A stretch of 64,000 nt of DNA from Acetivibrio cellulolyticus CD2 (GCF_000179595.2 NZ_JH556651.1:182510-246509); one strand, 5' to 3'; positions 8,852 through 17,959 are shown, numbered from the stretch's first letter. A program made the numbers and translations. Notes: generated by a model from the sequence alone, not told the origin.

Positions 8852-10854
8852 TCTTTGCACTTGTTGGTAACCAAAATTGCGGGAAAACTACATTTTTCAA
8901 TTGCCTAACCGGATCAAACCAGCATGTAGGCAATTTCCCCGGCGTTACCGTTGACCAAAAAATCGGTCAAATCCGAGGTACAAAGGATTGTTCTGTAGTT
9001 GATTTGCCAGGCATTTATTCCATCCGTCCATATACGAGCGAAGAAATTGTAACACGTGATTTTATTCTTAATGAAAAACCTGATGGTATTATCAATATTA
9101 TAGATGCAACAAATATCGAAAGAAACTTGTATCTTACCCTTCAGCTTTTAGAGCTTCATATACCTATGGTTCTTGTTCTAAACATGATGGATGAGGTACG
9201 AGGAAATTGTGGAGCAATTGATATTAAGGGAATATCCAAGCGGCTTGGTATCCCTGTTCTTCCAATCAGCGCAGCTAAAAATGAAGGTATTACCGAAGTA
9301 ATAGATAGTATAATTCAAGTTTCAAAAAATAAAATATATCCTGAGAAAATTGATTATTGTGCTAATGGTTCAGTTCATAGATGCATTCATGCAATATCTC
9401 ATTTTATTGAGGATCATGCACAAGAACTTGGTATAGCTGCTCGTTTTGCAGCAATAAAGCTAATTGAAGGAGATGATTTCTTTGTAGAAAAATTAGCTAT
9501 AAATAAGAATGAAATTGAAATGATGGAGCATAGCATTGTTGAAATGGAGCATGAAAGTGGGCTTGACAGGAATGCTGCACTTGCCGATATGCGTTATACC
9601 TTTATTGAAGATGTATGTGCAAATACAGTTATTAAATGTAAAGAGAGTAAAGAACATACCCGCAGCGTAAAAATTGATAAATTACTGACAAATAAGTATC
9701 TTGGACTACCGCTGTTCTTTGGAATTATGTTCTTTGTGTTTTGGCTCACCTTTAACGTTATTGGTAGCTTTCTCAGTGATTTGTTATCTGCTGGAATTGG
9801 TGAGCTGACTAATTTGGCTGATAATGGGCTCAAAGCATATGGTATTAACCCTGTTGTACACAGCTTAATAATCGATGGCATCTTTGCAGGTGTTGGAAGT
9901 GTTATTAGTTTCCTGCCGCTTATTATTACTCTGTTTTTCTTCCTCTCTATTCTAGAGGATACGGGATACATGGCAAGGGTAGCATTTGTAATGGATAAAC
10001 TGCTTCGTAGAATTGGTTTATCAGGACGCAGTTTTGTCCCTATGCTTATCGGTTTTGGTTGTTCTGTCCCTGCGATCATGTCAACAAGAACACTTTCATC
10101 TGAGCGTGACCGCAAAATGACAATACTGCTTACTCCTTTTATGAGCTGCTCTGCAAAAATTCCGATTTACGCAGTATTTTGTGCTGCTTTCTTTACAAAA
10201 TATCAAGCTGTGGTTATGATAGGACTTTATATTTTAGGTATAATAATTGCAGTGCTAGTGGCAAAAATTATGAAGAGTACAGTTTTTAAAGGTAATCCAA
10301 TACCTTTCATAATGGAGTTGCCAAATTATCGCCTTCCCTCAGCAAAAAGTGTTTTACTTCTCATGTGGGATAAGGCAAGAGATTTTCTGCAAAAGGCTTT
10401 TACCGTTATCTTTATTGCAACTATTATCATTTGGTTTTTACAAACTTTTGACACTAGATTTAATGTCGTTTCCGACAGCTCCCAAAGTATGTTGGCTATA
10501 ATAGGAAAAGTTATTGCTCCTATTTTCCGTCCTCTTGGTTTTGGTGATTGGAGGGTTGCAACATCTCTAATTAGCGGATTTATAGCAAAAGAAGCAGTTA
10601 TAAGCACTATGAGTGTTTTATCAGGAACAAATGTTGCCAACTTAAACTTGTCTCTCGGCAATTTGTTTACACCTTTATCAGCCCTCAGTTTTCTAACATT
10701 CACCTTACTATATACACCATGTATTGCTGCTGTGGCTACGATAAAAAGAGAGTTAAATTCAAGAGTTAAGACCGTTTTCATTGTAGTTTGGCAATGCACG
10801 ATTGCATGGCTTGTAGGCTTTGCAGTGTACCAAATCGGCTGTTTGTTTTTGTGA
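8848..10854 (+). CDS. feoB: Ferrous iron transporter B (GTPase-permease)
   Basis: At 668 residues this is a complete FeoB. The cytoplasmic G domain shows G1 GNQNCGKT (7-14), G3 DLPG (52-55) and G4 NMMD (112-115); two Gate regions and several membrane helices follow from about residue 285. It imports Fe2+ across the plasma membrane. It is coupled to feoA and followed by a small Cys-rich partner, and the operon is likely repressed by the adjacent DtxR protein. A second, broken FeoB lies at 33.3 kb. Confidence 0.97.
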   Translation: MIFALVGNQNCGKTTFFNCLTGSNQHVGNFPGVTVDQKIGQIRGTKDCSVVDLPGIYSIRPYTSEEIVTRDFILNEKPDGIINIIDATNIERNLYLTLQLLELHIPMVLVLNMMDEVRGNCGAIDIKGISKRLGIPVLPISAAKNEGITEVIDSIIQVSKNKIYPEKIDYCANGSVHRCIHAISHFIEDHAQELGIAARFAAIKLIEGDDFFVEKLAINKNEIEMMEHSIVEMEHESGLDRNAALADMRYTFIEDVCANTVIKCKESKEHTRSVKIDKLLTNKYLGLPLFFGIMFFVFWLTFNVIGSFLSDLLSAGIGELTNLADNGLKAYGINPVVHSLIIDGIFAGVGSVISFLPLIITLFFFLSILEDTGYMARVAFVMDKLLRRIGLSGRSFVPMLIGFGCSVPAIMSTRTLSSERDRKMTILLTPFMSCSAKIPIYAVFCAAFFTKYQAVVMIGLYILGIIIAVLVAKIMKSTVFKGNPIPFIMELPNYRLPSAKSVLLLMWDKARDFLQKAFTVIFIATIIIWFLQTFDTRFNVVSDSSQSMLAIIGKVIAPIFRPLGFGDWRVATSLISGFIAKEAVISTMSVLSGTNVANLNLSLGNLFTPLSALSFLTFTLLYTPCIAAVATIKRELNSRVKTVFIVVWQCTIAWLVGFAVYQIGCLFL

Positions 10855-10863
10855 GGTGAGCAA

Positions 10864-11010
10864 ATGAGTATTAAAGATTATATTTTACTTTCAGTAGTTG
10901 TTATATGTAGCATAGTAGCAATTGTCTTTATTATCCGCCAGAAGAAAAATGGCAAATGCATTGGTTGCAGTTCGTGCTGTAGCCATTGTAATAGTAAAAG
11001 AAAACTATAA
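10864..11010 (+). CDS. FeoB-associated Cys-rich membrane protein, 48 aa
   Basis: ATG 10864 follows GAGGTGAG, 10 bases after feoB. One membrane helix (about residues 6-27) is followed by a basic cytoplasmic tail with CxGCxxCCxxC. This matches the small FeoB-associated Cys-rich proteins that end feo operons. It probably passes or senses iron at the membrane; the precise role is unknown. Confidence 0.85.
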   Translation: MSIKDYILLSVVVICSIVAIVFIIRQKKNGKCIGCSSCCSHCNSKRKL

Positions 11011-11132
11011 ACGAGCAATAAGAGTAATTCGGACTAATTGACAGTAACTTAATTTTGTGATAATTTATTTAAGAAAATTAAAACCAAGAAGGTTTTAGCA
11101 AAAATACAATTAGAATCTTAACAACAAAACCA

Positions 11133-11180
11133 AACCACGAAGGGATGCCGTAAGGAACGGCTCTATTCGTGGTTTTTATT
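11133..11180 (+). ncRNA. Two-stem structured RNA ending in a T tract (copy 1)
   Basis: An outer 9-bp stem (AACCACGAA / TTCGTGGTT) encloses an inner 5-bp stem (GCCGT / ACGGC), and TTTTTATTTTT follows. It works at least as the feo operon terminator. A second copy at 22147-22190 keeps the loops but changes both stems in compensating fashion, so the shape seems selected. It precedes the FmdE fragment by 23 bases. Confidence 0.55.
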
Positions 11181-11202
11181 TTTATACGAAAGGGGGAACA
11201 AA

Positions 11203-11287
11203 ATGAACAAGGAACTATGGAAAAAATCAGTGGAATTTCACGGACATGAGTGTCCGGGACTTGCTATGGGCTTTAAAGCTTGCGAAG
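11203..11287 (+). pseudogene. FmdE-like protein, N-terminal fragment
   Basis: ATG 11203 with AGGGGG upstream starts [12 protein letters not shown] then [18 protein letters not shown], the entry motif of FmdE-domain proteins, which bind metal and sit next to molybdate/tungstate or iron ABC transporters. Identity is lost after about 28 codons and the frame stops at 11342. The rest has been deleted and joined to a substrate-binding-protein fragment. Confidence 0.7.
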
Positions 11288-11892
11288 CAGCTATGGATAG
11301 GAAAGATTGTTGGCAAGGAGCAGAAGGCTCAGGAAATTGCTGACTACATGGAGATATGCAAAAATGATCTGGATACCAGGACAAAGGATATTACTGATGA
11401 CAAAAAACCAAGTGCCTATGTTGGCGGCTTGGGAATGAAAGGTACTCATGGGATTGAAAGCACACAAGGAAATTACTCATTGTTTAATGCGGTTCATGCA
11501 AAGAATGTAGTAGATGAAACAGGAAAAACAGGTTCACTGTTGATAGACAAAGAAAAGCTTATCCAATGGAATCCTGATAAAATATTTATTGATGTTAGTG
11601 GATTACAGATATTTCAGCAGGATTATCAAAAAAGCAAAGATTATTACAATAAGCTGTCAGCGATAAAAAATGGTGAAATCTATTCACAGCTTCCGTATAA
11701 TTTCTATACAACAAATATTGATACGGCAATAGCAGATGCGTATTACATAGGTAAGGTGCTTTATCCGGAACAGTTCAAAGACATTGACCCTGAAAAAAGG
11801 CTGATGAGATATACAAATATCTTCTTGGCAAAGATCTATATGCAGAGATGGCTAAAGCATACGGTGGGTTTAAGAAACTGACTTTACAGTAA
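11288..11892 (+). pseudogene. Metal ABC transporter substrate-binding protein, fragment
   Basis: The frame shared with ORF 11246-11881 encodes the C-terminal half of a TroA/BtuF-type binding protein: [41 protein letters not shown]-like and [14 protein letters not shown]-terminal lipobox and first lobe are missing. Near 11827 a one-base loss shifts the frame; correcting it restores [16 protein letters not shown] up to TAA 11890-11892. FmdE plus this protein is a known pairing, so one deletion probably fused an operon's two genes. Confidence 0.75.
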
Positions 11893-12025
11893 TAAAAATT
11901 GCTAAACCAATGTTAGCAGGAATAATAAACTGTATTAAATATGCTCAAAAGCTGTTTCCAGATGATGAGATTACAGGAGTTGTACGTGGAATGCATCTAG
12001 AAGGAGTGCCAGACATAAGGCTTCA
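11893..12025 (+). pseudogene. MBL-fold hydrolase, internal fragment
   Basis: Translation of 11895-12010 gives AGIINCIKYAQKL then GMHLEG, matching the middle of the MBL hydrolase encoded at 26.3 kb (AGIVNCVEHVKSL ... GMHLE). Both flanks of the gene are absent. It is one of three MBL copies or fragments of this subfamily in the window (also 48.6 kb). Confidence 0.6.
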
Positions 12026-12043
12026 ATTTAATCAAACACACGA

Positions 12044-12073
12044 AAATTTCCTGAAAGTTAGCAGGAAATTTTT
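12044..12073 (+). terminator. Rho-independent terminator
   Basis: AAATTTCCTG pairs with CAGGAAATTT across an 8-base loop, with TT following. It closes the pseudogene block. Confidence 0.65.
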
Positions 12074-12122
12074 GTTAGTGTTATAATGAGTTCAGCTATT
12101 GATTATAAGGGAGCGAATTATT

Positions 12123-12410
12123 TTGGAAAAGATAGAAAAGTTTTGCAGTAACTGTAGGTATGGTATAACTGTTTCTATAAACGATGATATCTTATGCAGA
12201 AAAAAGGGAATTGTGTCTTCAAATTATTGTTGTTCAAAACATAAGTTCAATTATAAAATTGAAATATTTAAGCCAAAGTGCATTGATTGCATAAATTTCT
12301 TTCTCGAAGATGAAACGGAAGAATGCAGTATGGGCATATGCAGATTATTTACTGTAAGGCAATATGATGGGAGACAGAAAAATGCCTGCTCTAGATATAT
12401 AGCCAAATAA
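12123..12410 (+). CDS. Cys-rich small protein, 95 aa
   Basis: I start at TTG 12123, 9 bases after AAGGGAG (12107-12113); an earlier TTG at 12099 lies before that site. The protein has about eleven cysteines arranged as CxxC pairs (FCSNC, CIDC) and CxxxxC spacings, so it probably binds zinc or an Fe-S cluster. TATAAT at 12081-12086 may be its -10. I recall similar uncharacterised clostridial proteins but no named family. Confidence 0.6.
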   Translation: MEKIEKFCSNCRYGITVSINDDILCRKKGIVSSNYCCSKHKFNYKIEIFKPKCIDCINFFLEDETEECSMGICRLFTVRQYDGRQKNACSRYIAK

Positions 12411-12485
12411 ACGTATTTTTTAATAATATATACTTTCCTATTATTTTGTGAACTTAAAATTTTATCATAAAATTTTCATAAATTA

Positions 12486-12530
12486 TTGATTTATGCTCTA
12501 AATAATAATAAAATTTATGGGCATAGGCTT
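12486..12530 (+). promoter_or_regulatory. Shared-operator promoter, upstream of the def remnant
   Basis: TTGATT (12486-12491), a 17-base spacer starting TATGCTC, TAAAAT (12509-12514), then TGGGCATAGGC starting at 12518. It has the same architecture as the promoters at 22.3, 29.8 and 32.7 kb. It now drives only a broken peptide deformylase gene. Confidence 0.65.
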
Positions 12531-12569
12531 ATATTGAAAATTACACATACAAAAGGAGATGTTATTATA

Positions 12570-12932
12570 ATGATAGTTTGTTTTAGAATGGAAATTAATC
12601 CGATTTCTCAAATGGTGTTGTATTGGCAGTTCCTCAGGTTGGAATATTAAAAAGAATAATTATTGTTGATCTAGGAGAAGGTGCTAAAAAACCTATAGAT
12701 CCTGAATTGATTGAAGCGGAAAGTGAATGAGGGAGGTCTTAGCATACCGAAAATTACGGATGAGGTAAAATGTCCTTAAAAGGTTAAAGTAAAGGCAATT
12801 GATGAAAAAGGCGATGCAATTATGGTTGAGGGTACAGGGCTTTTGGCCTGGGAATTTTGCCACGAGATTGACCATTTAGAGCAATCCCTTTTAATAGACA
12901 AAATTATTCCTGGCACTAAGAAAAGTATATAA
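12570..12932 (+). pseudogene. Peptide deformylase, degenerate copy
   Basis: Fragments in shifting frames recover the deformylase fold: [27 protein letters not shown] and the catalytic FCHEIDH. The first conserved region is internally deleted, there is a frameshift near 12727 and an in-frame TAA near 12777. The sequence is closest to the intact def gene at 31.3 kb. Both are preceded at distance by metal-regulon features, suggesting an accessory deformylase was part of the regulon. Confidence 0.8.
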
Positions 12933-12981
12933 TGATATTTCTGAAATATGTAAGATATATATTTTAGGAGGGGATAGTATA

Positions 12982-13947
12982 ATGAATGAAGCAAGCTCGA
13001 AATTTTTAGATAATCTGGCAATAGATAAATTGTTGAATGAAAAATTAAAAAAGGTAAATCATTCTCCTAAACATTCCGTGTTTGTTCCGGCAGAAGGTCT
13101 TTTTACAAATTTAATAAAAAGTTTGAATTTTAGTGAAGTAAATTACATTAAAAGTAGTAAAGTTCATAAATGTATTGAAATACCGTCTTTTGAAAGTTCG
13201 ACATATTATTCTGAGAACAATTCTGTATATCTTTACCATTATCCTGCACAGAATGCAAATTATAATATTTTGTTTGTACATGGATTATTTGATGATAATA
13301 TGCTAAATTATGGTTATTTGTTTAAACTTCTAAATGAATTGAATTGTAATGTTTATTTTATGACAATGCCTTATCACTTTGATAGAAGGCCAAAATCAAG
13401 TAAGTTTAGTGGAGAGTATTTTTTTAGTGCTGATATTTTTAGAACACAGAATGCTTTTAAACAAGCCATACTTGACATTGATGCATCTTTTCAATATATA
13501 GGGAATGAAAACGACCTTCCCAATGTGCTGGTAGGATTTAGTATGGGTGGATGCGTAGCTTTGCGGCATTATATTTTGAAAAAACAGGGGATGTCTACAT
13601 TCCTAATAAACCCTGTTACTGATTTATTTGAAGTTTTATGGGATTCACCTTTGTTTGTTACAATCGGAAGTGATCTGATTAATTCTGGATACGATATGAA
13701 AAAATGTGAAAAGTTTTTTGTTGAAATGGATCCGAGTAAGAACTTAGATAACAGCTTTAGGAATGACAAGATTGCAATGGTTTATTCAATTTATGATCAG
13801 GTTATTGAAGAAAAAAAGTATAAGAGATTTATTAACATGACAGGCATTAAGAAGACTTTTGCTTACCATTCAGGCCATTTAAATGTTTTTAGAGTGCCAA
13901 AGCTGGCTAAAGACATATATGATTTTGTTGAACAAGTGTCTATTTAG
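12982..13947 (+). CDS. Alpha/beta hydrolase, 321 aa
   Basis: VLFVHGLFDDNML-like oxyanion region (about residues 95-107) and the nucleophile elbow GFSMGG (about 179-184, serine nucleophile) define an alpha/beta hydrolase; HSGHLNV near the C-terminus supplies the catalytic histidine. AGGAGG precedes ATG 12982. No signal peptide. It is probably an esterase or lipase-like enzyme; the substrate is unknown. Confidence 0.8.
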   Translation: MNEASSKFLDNLAIDKLLNEKLKKVNHSPKHSVFVPAEGLFTNLIKSLNFSEVNYIKSSKVHKCIEIPSFESSTYYSENNSVYLYHYPAQNANYNILFVHGLFDDNMLNYGYLFKLLNELNCNVYFMTMPYHFDRRPKSSKFSGEYFFSADIFRTQNAFKQAILDIDASFQYIGNENDLPNVLVGFSMGGCVALRHYILKKQGMSTFLINPVTDLFEVLWDSPLFVTIGSDLINSGYDMKKCEKFFVEMDPSKNLDNSFRNDKIAMVYSIYDQVIEEKKYKRFINMTGIKKTFAYHSGHLNVFRVPKLAKDIYDFVEQVSI

Positions 13948-14055
13948 GACCTGATATTAAGTAATCAGAATCGGTCATATAATAATCTTGGCTCGACCAT
14001 TATAAACCCTACACAAAAATTCTATTAATATAATGAATATGTGATAAATTGTTCT

Positions 14056-14094
14056 AAAAATGCAATTTGAGAAATCAAATCAAATTGCATTTTT
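14056..14094 (+). terminator. Rho-independent terminator
   Basis: AAAAATGCAATTTGA pairs exactly with TCAAATTGCATTTTT across a 9-base loop, ending in a T run. It lies between the hydrolase and DUF134 genes. Confidence 0.75.
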
Positions 14095-14187
14095 ACAAAA
14101 TAGGTTCGAAAATAAAACCTCTTTTAACTTGACCATAAAGATGGTAGAATAAGATATATGCATGATTATTGAAAGGGGAACAATAAA

Positions 14188-14661
14188 TTGTCAAGACCGC
14201 CAAAATGGAGAAAAGTTGAGTTTATTCCTAATATACAGTATTTTGTTCCTTTAGATTCGCAGACAGCGAATATTGAAGAGAACATTCTTAGAATTGAGGA
14301 AGTTGAAGCTATACGTTTGAAAGATGTTGAAAAATTAGAGCAGGAAGAATGTGCTGAAAGGATGGAGGTTTCAAGACAAACTTTTCAGAGAATTCTTAAT
14401 ACCGGAAGAGAAAAAATTGCTGACAGTATTATAAATGGAAAGGCTATTCGGATAGAGGGAGGAAATTTTACCCGCAACATTTGTCCGGTCAAATGTCTTG
14501 ATTGCAACAAGGAATGGAAGGAAAGCTATGAAAACTTCGAGAAAATAATAAAAGGTGATTATTCCTGTCCAGATTGTCAATCGAAAAAAATAGTATGTCA
14601 GAATACTAATGGGCAAAAATTCTGTAAACGTAATTGCTGGAGAAGAGGTAAAACAATATAA
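14188..14661 (+). CDS. DUF134 DNA-binding protein, 157 aa
   Basis: TTG 14188 follows AAAGGGG and gives the DUF134 start SRPPKWRKVEFIP. Residues about 37-80 (EEVEAIRLKDVEKLEQEECAERM-like, then SRQTFQRILNTGREKIADS) are a sigma-region-4-like helix-turn-helix. The C-terminal third has CxxC pairs (CPVKCLDC, YSCPDC) and may bind metal. DUF134 genes often sit beside DUF5320 and NifX/ORP genes, as here, so it is a candidate regulator of the shared operator. It has a TTGACC promoter (14129) of its own. Confidence 0.85.
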   Translation: MSRPPKWRKVEFIPNIQYFVPLDSQTANIEENILRIEEVEAIRLKDVEKLEQEECAERMEVSRQTFQRILNTGREKIADSIINGKAIRIEGGNFTRNICPVKCLDCNKEWKESYENFEKIIKGDYSCPDCQSKKIVCQNTNGQKFCKRNCWRRGKTI

Positions 14662-14670
14662 GTATATAAT

Positions 14671-14714
14671 AAATGCATTGATAAAGGTGGATGATCCCCT
14701 ATACCAATGCATTT
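14671..14714. terminator. Bidirectional terminator
   Basis: AAATGCATTG and CAATGCATTT form a 10-bp stem around a 24-base loop between the convergent DUF134 and trpB genes. A T-rich tail follows on the plus strand. Confidence 0.65.
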
Positions 14715-14723
14715 ATTTTTGAA

Positions 14724-15908
14724 TTATTTGCCAAGTATCCTTGCTATTTCTGCAACGTCCTTGTCTCCCCTGCCTGAGAGATTTATAACAATAATTTTGT
14801 CTTTATCGAGTTCTTTTGCAAGCTTCATTCCATAAAATATTGCGTGAGAGCTTTCAATTGCCGGAATAATGGCTTCTACTTTTGAAAGTTTAAGAAATGA
14901 GTCTATGGCATCTTGGTCGGTAGCTGTAACATATTGTGCTCTTCCGCTGTCTTTATAAAATGAGTGTTCGGGACCTACTCCAGGGTAATCAAGGCCAGCT
15001 GCTATTGAATAAACAGGAAGAGGTTCACCCTTATCATCTTGCAGCAGATAACATTTAAAACCATGGATAACTCCTGGGCTTCCAAGCGATATGGTAGCAG
15101 CATGATCAGGAGTGTCAAGTCCTTTACCTGCAGGTTCAACTCCTACCATTTTAACTTCCTTGTCATCATAGAAAGGTGCAAACAGCCCAATGGAATTACT
15201 GCCTCCGCCGACACATGCAACAAGGTAATCGGGAAGCCTGCCTTCAAGTTCCATTATTTGTTCCTTAACCTCCCTTCCGATTATTGATTGGAAATGTTTC
15301 ACTATTTCTGGATATGGATCAGGACCTACTGTCGAACCTAACATATAATATGTATTTTCATAATTCTGAATTAAGTCATTCAGTGCCTCATCAACAGCAT
15401 CCTTAAGCGTTCTTGTTCCTGTTTTTACAGGAACAACTTTTGCACCTAAAAGCTCCATCCTGAAAACATTTAATGCTTGTCTGCGTGTGTCTTCTTCACC
15501 CATATAAACAATGCATTCCATTTCAAATAAAGCACATGCGGTTGCAGTGGCAACGCCATGCTGTCCGGCTCCTGTTTCAGCAATAATTCGTTTTTTCCCA
15601 AGACGTTTTGCAAGAAGAACCTGTCCGATTGTATTATTTATTTTGTGTGCACCCATGTGGTTTAGGTCTTCACGTTTTAAGTATATTTTTGCTCCGCCGA
15701 TTTGTTTTGTTAGTCTTTCGGCATAATATAAAGGGCTTGGCCGACCTACGAAGTATTTGAAGTAATAATCAAGTTCTTTTTGAAAATCTGGATCATCCTT
15801 GAATCTGTAAAAGGCTTGCTTTACTTCGTCTAATACTTTTATGAGGCTTTCTGGCACAAAACGTCCTCCGTATTCTCCATAAAAACCTGAGTTATCTGGC
15901 AAATTCAT
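14724..15908 (-). CDS. trpB: Tryptophan synthase beta chain
   Basis: A full-length 394-residue TrpB1-type enzyme that condenses indole with serine using pyridoxal phosphate. Visible motifs: [21 protein letters not shown] with the PLP lysine, [13 protein letters not shown], and the phosphate loop [10 protein letters not shown]. No trpA or other trp gene flanks it, so it is an orphan trpB that may salvage indole. Its leader carries TGGGCATAGCCC (15944-15955), placing it in the putative metal regulon. AAAGGGG precedes the start. Confidence 0.95.
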   Translation of the reverse strand: MNLPDNSGFYGEYGGRFVPESLIKVLDEVKQAFYRFKDDPDFQKELDYYFKYFVGRPSPLYYAERLTKQIGGAKIYLKREDLNHMGAHKINNTIGQVLLAKRLGKKRIIAETGAGQHGVATATACALFEMECIVYMGEEDTRRQALNVFRMELLGAKVVPVKTGTRTLKDAVDEALNDLIQNYENTYYMLGSTVGPDPYPEIVKHFQSIIGREVKEQIMELEGRLPDYLVACVGGGSNSIGLFAPFYDDKEVKMVGVEPAGKGLDTPDHAATISLGSPGVIHGFKCYLLQDDKGEPLPVYSIAAGLDYPGVGPEHSFYKDSGRAQYVTATDQDAIDSFLKLSKVEAIIPAIESSHAIFYGMKLAKELDKDKIIVINLSGRGDKDVAEIARILGK

Positions 15909-15943
15909 TATTTGTATTCCCCTTTCGCTATTAAATTATTTTA

Positions 15944-15955
15944 GGGCTATGCCCA
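15944..15955 (-). promoter_or_regulatory. Shared operator in the trpB leader
   Basis: On the minus strand TGGGCATAGCCC lies 36 bases upstream of the trpB start, downstream of a probable promoter (TTCCAA, 17 bases, TATAAT). The sequence matches the half-sites found at nine other promoters here. It is further downstream than in the others, so its role is less certain. Confidence 0.5.
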
Positions 15956-16134
15956 GTAAAAAATAATTACCAAACTATTATACTCCAAAAGCAATTATTT
16001 TGGAAGGTTAGAAATTCTGTAATAATACTATTGAAATCTGTATTTTGTCATGTTTAAAAATGCTTTATAATGTTTGTGTGGCTTTAGTAAAAGAACTAGT
16101 ATGGTAAATACTTCTTTTTGAGTTGACAATATAA

Positions 16135-16194
16135 TTGACATATGCCTATTAAAATGATAACATAAACAATATTGGGCAATAGCTCATAATATTG
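16135..16194 (+). promoter_or_regulatory. Shared-operator promoter of the DUF89 operon
   Basis: TTGACA (16135-16140), spacer starting TATGCCT, TAACAT (16158-16163), then GGGCAATAGCTC (16174-16185) inside an inverted repeat CAATATT...AATATTG (16167-16194). The promoter at 37574 shares TTGACATATG, GATGATAACATAAA and GGGCAATAGCTCATAATATT with it, so one regulator probably controls both. Confidence 0.75.
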
Positions 16195-16243
16195 TTATAA
16201 ACACTTGGAATGAAGTATTAAAATTATTTGAAAGAGGATCAAA

Positions 16244-17098
16244 ATGGAAATACAACTTGACTGCTTACCTTGTTTTATGAGGCAGGTGCTTGATGCCTCC
16301 AGAATGGCAACCGATCAGCTTGAAATTCAGAAAGCAATAATTATCGATACGGCAAAGCTGATACAAAATTATGAAGAATATAAGTACTCTCCATCTGTTG
16401 GTAGGGAAATGCATTGTATTGTAAAAAGGCATACAGGAGTTTCGGATCCATACAAAGATGTAAAAGCCAGGAATATCAAAACAGCCTTGAGCATTTACCC
16501 GTCTCTTAAGCATTTTTTATTTAAAAAGAAGGATAGACTGTATTGGGCCTTAAAGATAGCTGCCACTGGAAATATTATAGATTCAGCTATTTATAATGAT
16601 ATTGATGTGGAAAGCCAGGTTGAAAAAGAACTTGATAGCGAGTTTGCAGTTTGTGATTTAGAGAGGTTTGAAAAGTTGTTGAAAGACTGCAAGACATTGC
16701 TAATTATAGGAGACAATGCAGGGGAAACGGTATTTGACCGGGTTCTTATTGAAGATTTCCTTTGTCTGAACATTATATATGCTGTCAGAAGTGAGCCTAT
16801 TATAAACGATGCTACTGCTGAAGATGTGTGTGCTTCAGATTTCAACCGTAGTATTAAAGTACTTTCTTCAGGATGTAATGCACCGGGAACGATTATTGAA
16901 GAATGCAGCAGTGAGTTCCTTGAGATATATAACAATGCAGATATAGTTATAAGCAAAGGTCAGGGTAATTATGAAGCCATGTCTGAGCAGAAAAGGGAAA
17001 TATTCTTTTTACTGAAAGCAAAATGCCCAATTGTGGCAGACAGACTTGGCGTGCACGTTGGAGATTATGTACTAAAGTCTAATAAGTATGGAGAATAA
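16244..17098 (+). CDS. DUF89/ARMT1-like protein, 284 aa
   Basis: The N-terminal LDCLPCFMRQVLDAS with its CxxC and the central IIGDNAGETVFDRVLIE define the DUF89 fold; members are metal-dependent (Mn, Ni, Co) phosphatases that destroy damaged phosphometabolites. KGQGNYEAMSE is the second signature loop. AAAGAGG precedes ATG 16244. It is 3 bases from the following methyltransferase gene and driven by a shared-operator promoter, linking it to metal status. Confidence 0.85.
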   Translation: MEIQLDCLPCFMRQVLDASRMATDQLEIQKAIIIDTAKLIQNYEEYKYSPSVGREMHCIVKRHTGVSDPYKDVKARNIKTALSIYPSLKHFLFKKKDRLYWALKIAATGNIIDSAIYNDIDVESQVEKELDSEFAVCDLERFEKLLKDCKTLLIIGDNAGETVFDRVLIEDFLCLNIIYAVRSEPIINDATAEDVCASDFNRSIKVLSSGCNAPGTIIEECSSEFLEIYNNADIVISKGQGNYEAMSEQKREIFFLLKAKCPIVADRLGVHVGDYVLKSNKYGE

Positions 17099-17101
17099 GT
17101 T

Positions 17102-17806
17102 ATGGAAGTTATTTGGAATGCAATAAAAAATAGAACAAAAGATATAAAGACGGTATTGGATGTGGCAACAGGAGAAGGGTATTTTGTCAACCTGATATGT
17201 AAAAATATATCAGACTATACAAGCATAATAGGGATTGACCCCAATGAGAATGCAATAGCAAAAGCAAGTAAATTATACACTAATTCAAGGATAAAGTTTC
17301 ATAAGTCAAAGGCTGAAAATATTCCTTATGGCAATGACATGTTTGATATGGTATCCATTTCAAGGGCATTACACCACCTTGGTGATAGAAAAGCATCAAT
17401 GTCAGAAATGTACAGGGTTTTAAGACCCGGAGGAGTTCTGATAATAAATGAAATGATAAGAGATGAACAAAATGAAGCTCAAATTACAAGATATATGTAT
17501 CATCATTTAAGAGCTGAAATCGATAGATTAGCTGGTATGAGCCATAATGAAACTTTAACGAGGTATGAAATAAAACAGCTTGTCGGAAATTTTAGATTTA
17601 ATAAGATTAGCTTTCTAGAATATAACCAGCCTGATATAGATGTGTTTAACAGAAGTGAAATTGAAAGAATTGAAGAAGGATGCGATAAAATTTCAGAGAG
17701 ATTCGAAGATGAATGTATCAAAGAAAAGTCTCTTGAGATCAAAGGAAGGTTATGGCGGTATGGCATACAGAATCCTACTCAGTATATTGTCATTGCTGAG
17801 AAATAG
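17102..17806 (+). CDS. Class I SAM-dependent methyltransferase, 234 aa
   Basis: Motif I is VLDVATGEGYFV (about residues 19-30), followed by GIDPNENAI, the acidic SAM-ribose site, and RVLRPGGVLIINEM (post-motif III). This is a UbiE-type fold. Its start is 3 bases after the DUF89 stop, so the two are cotranscribed. DUF89 family proteins have been linked to methyltransfer, but the substrate here is unknown. Confidence 0.85.
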   Translation: MEVIWNAIKNRTKDIKTVLDVATGEGYFVNLICKNISDYTSIIGIDPNENAIAKASKLYTNSRIKFHKSKAENIPYGNDMFDMVSISRALHHLGDRKASMSEMYRVLRPGGVLIINEMIRDEQNEAQITRYMYHHLRAEIDRLAGMSHNETLTRYEIKQLVGNFRFNKISFLEYNQPDIDVFNRSEIERIEEGCDKISERFEDECIKEKSLEIKGRLWRYGIQNPTQYIVIAEK

Positions 17807-17908
17807 ATATGCTATAGAGAAGAATATGAGATGAGAAAAATTAGTTAATGTTCTAACGTCAAGGAGAATTCTGAGACAGAGGAGAATTAATTTTGATGAG
17901 AGCTTTAT

Positions 17909-17959
17909 GTGCTTTTTATCAGGAATTCTTCTGTGTTTTCTTGATAAAAAGCACTTTTT
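17909..17959 (+). terminator. Rho-independent terminator of the DUF89 operon
   Basis: GTGCTTTTTATCA pairs with TGATAAAAAGCAC around a 20-base loop and is followed by TTTTTG. It lies about 100 bases after the methyltransferase gene. Confidence 0.75.

Noticed and set aside
12328-12342. GGGCATATGC inside the Cys-rich protein gene
   Set aside because: Coding sequence (SMGICR) with no -35/-10 around it.
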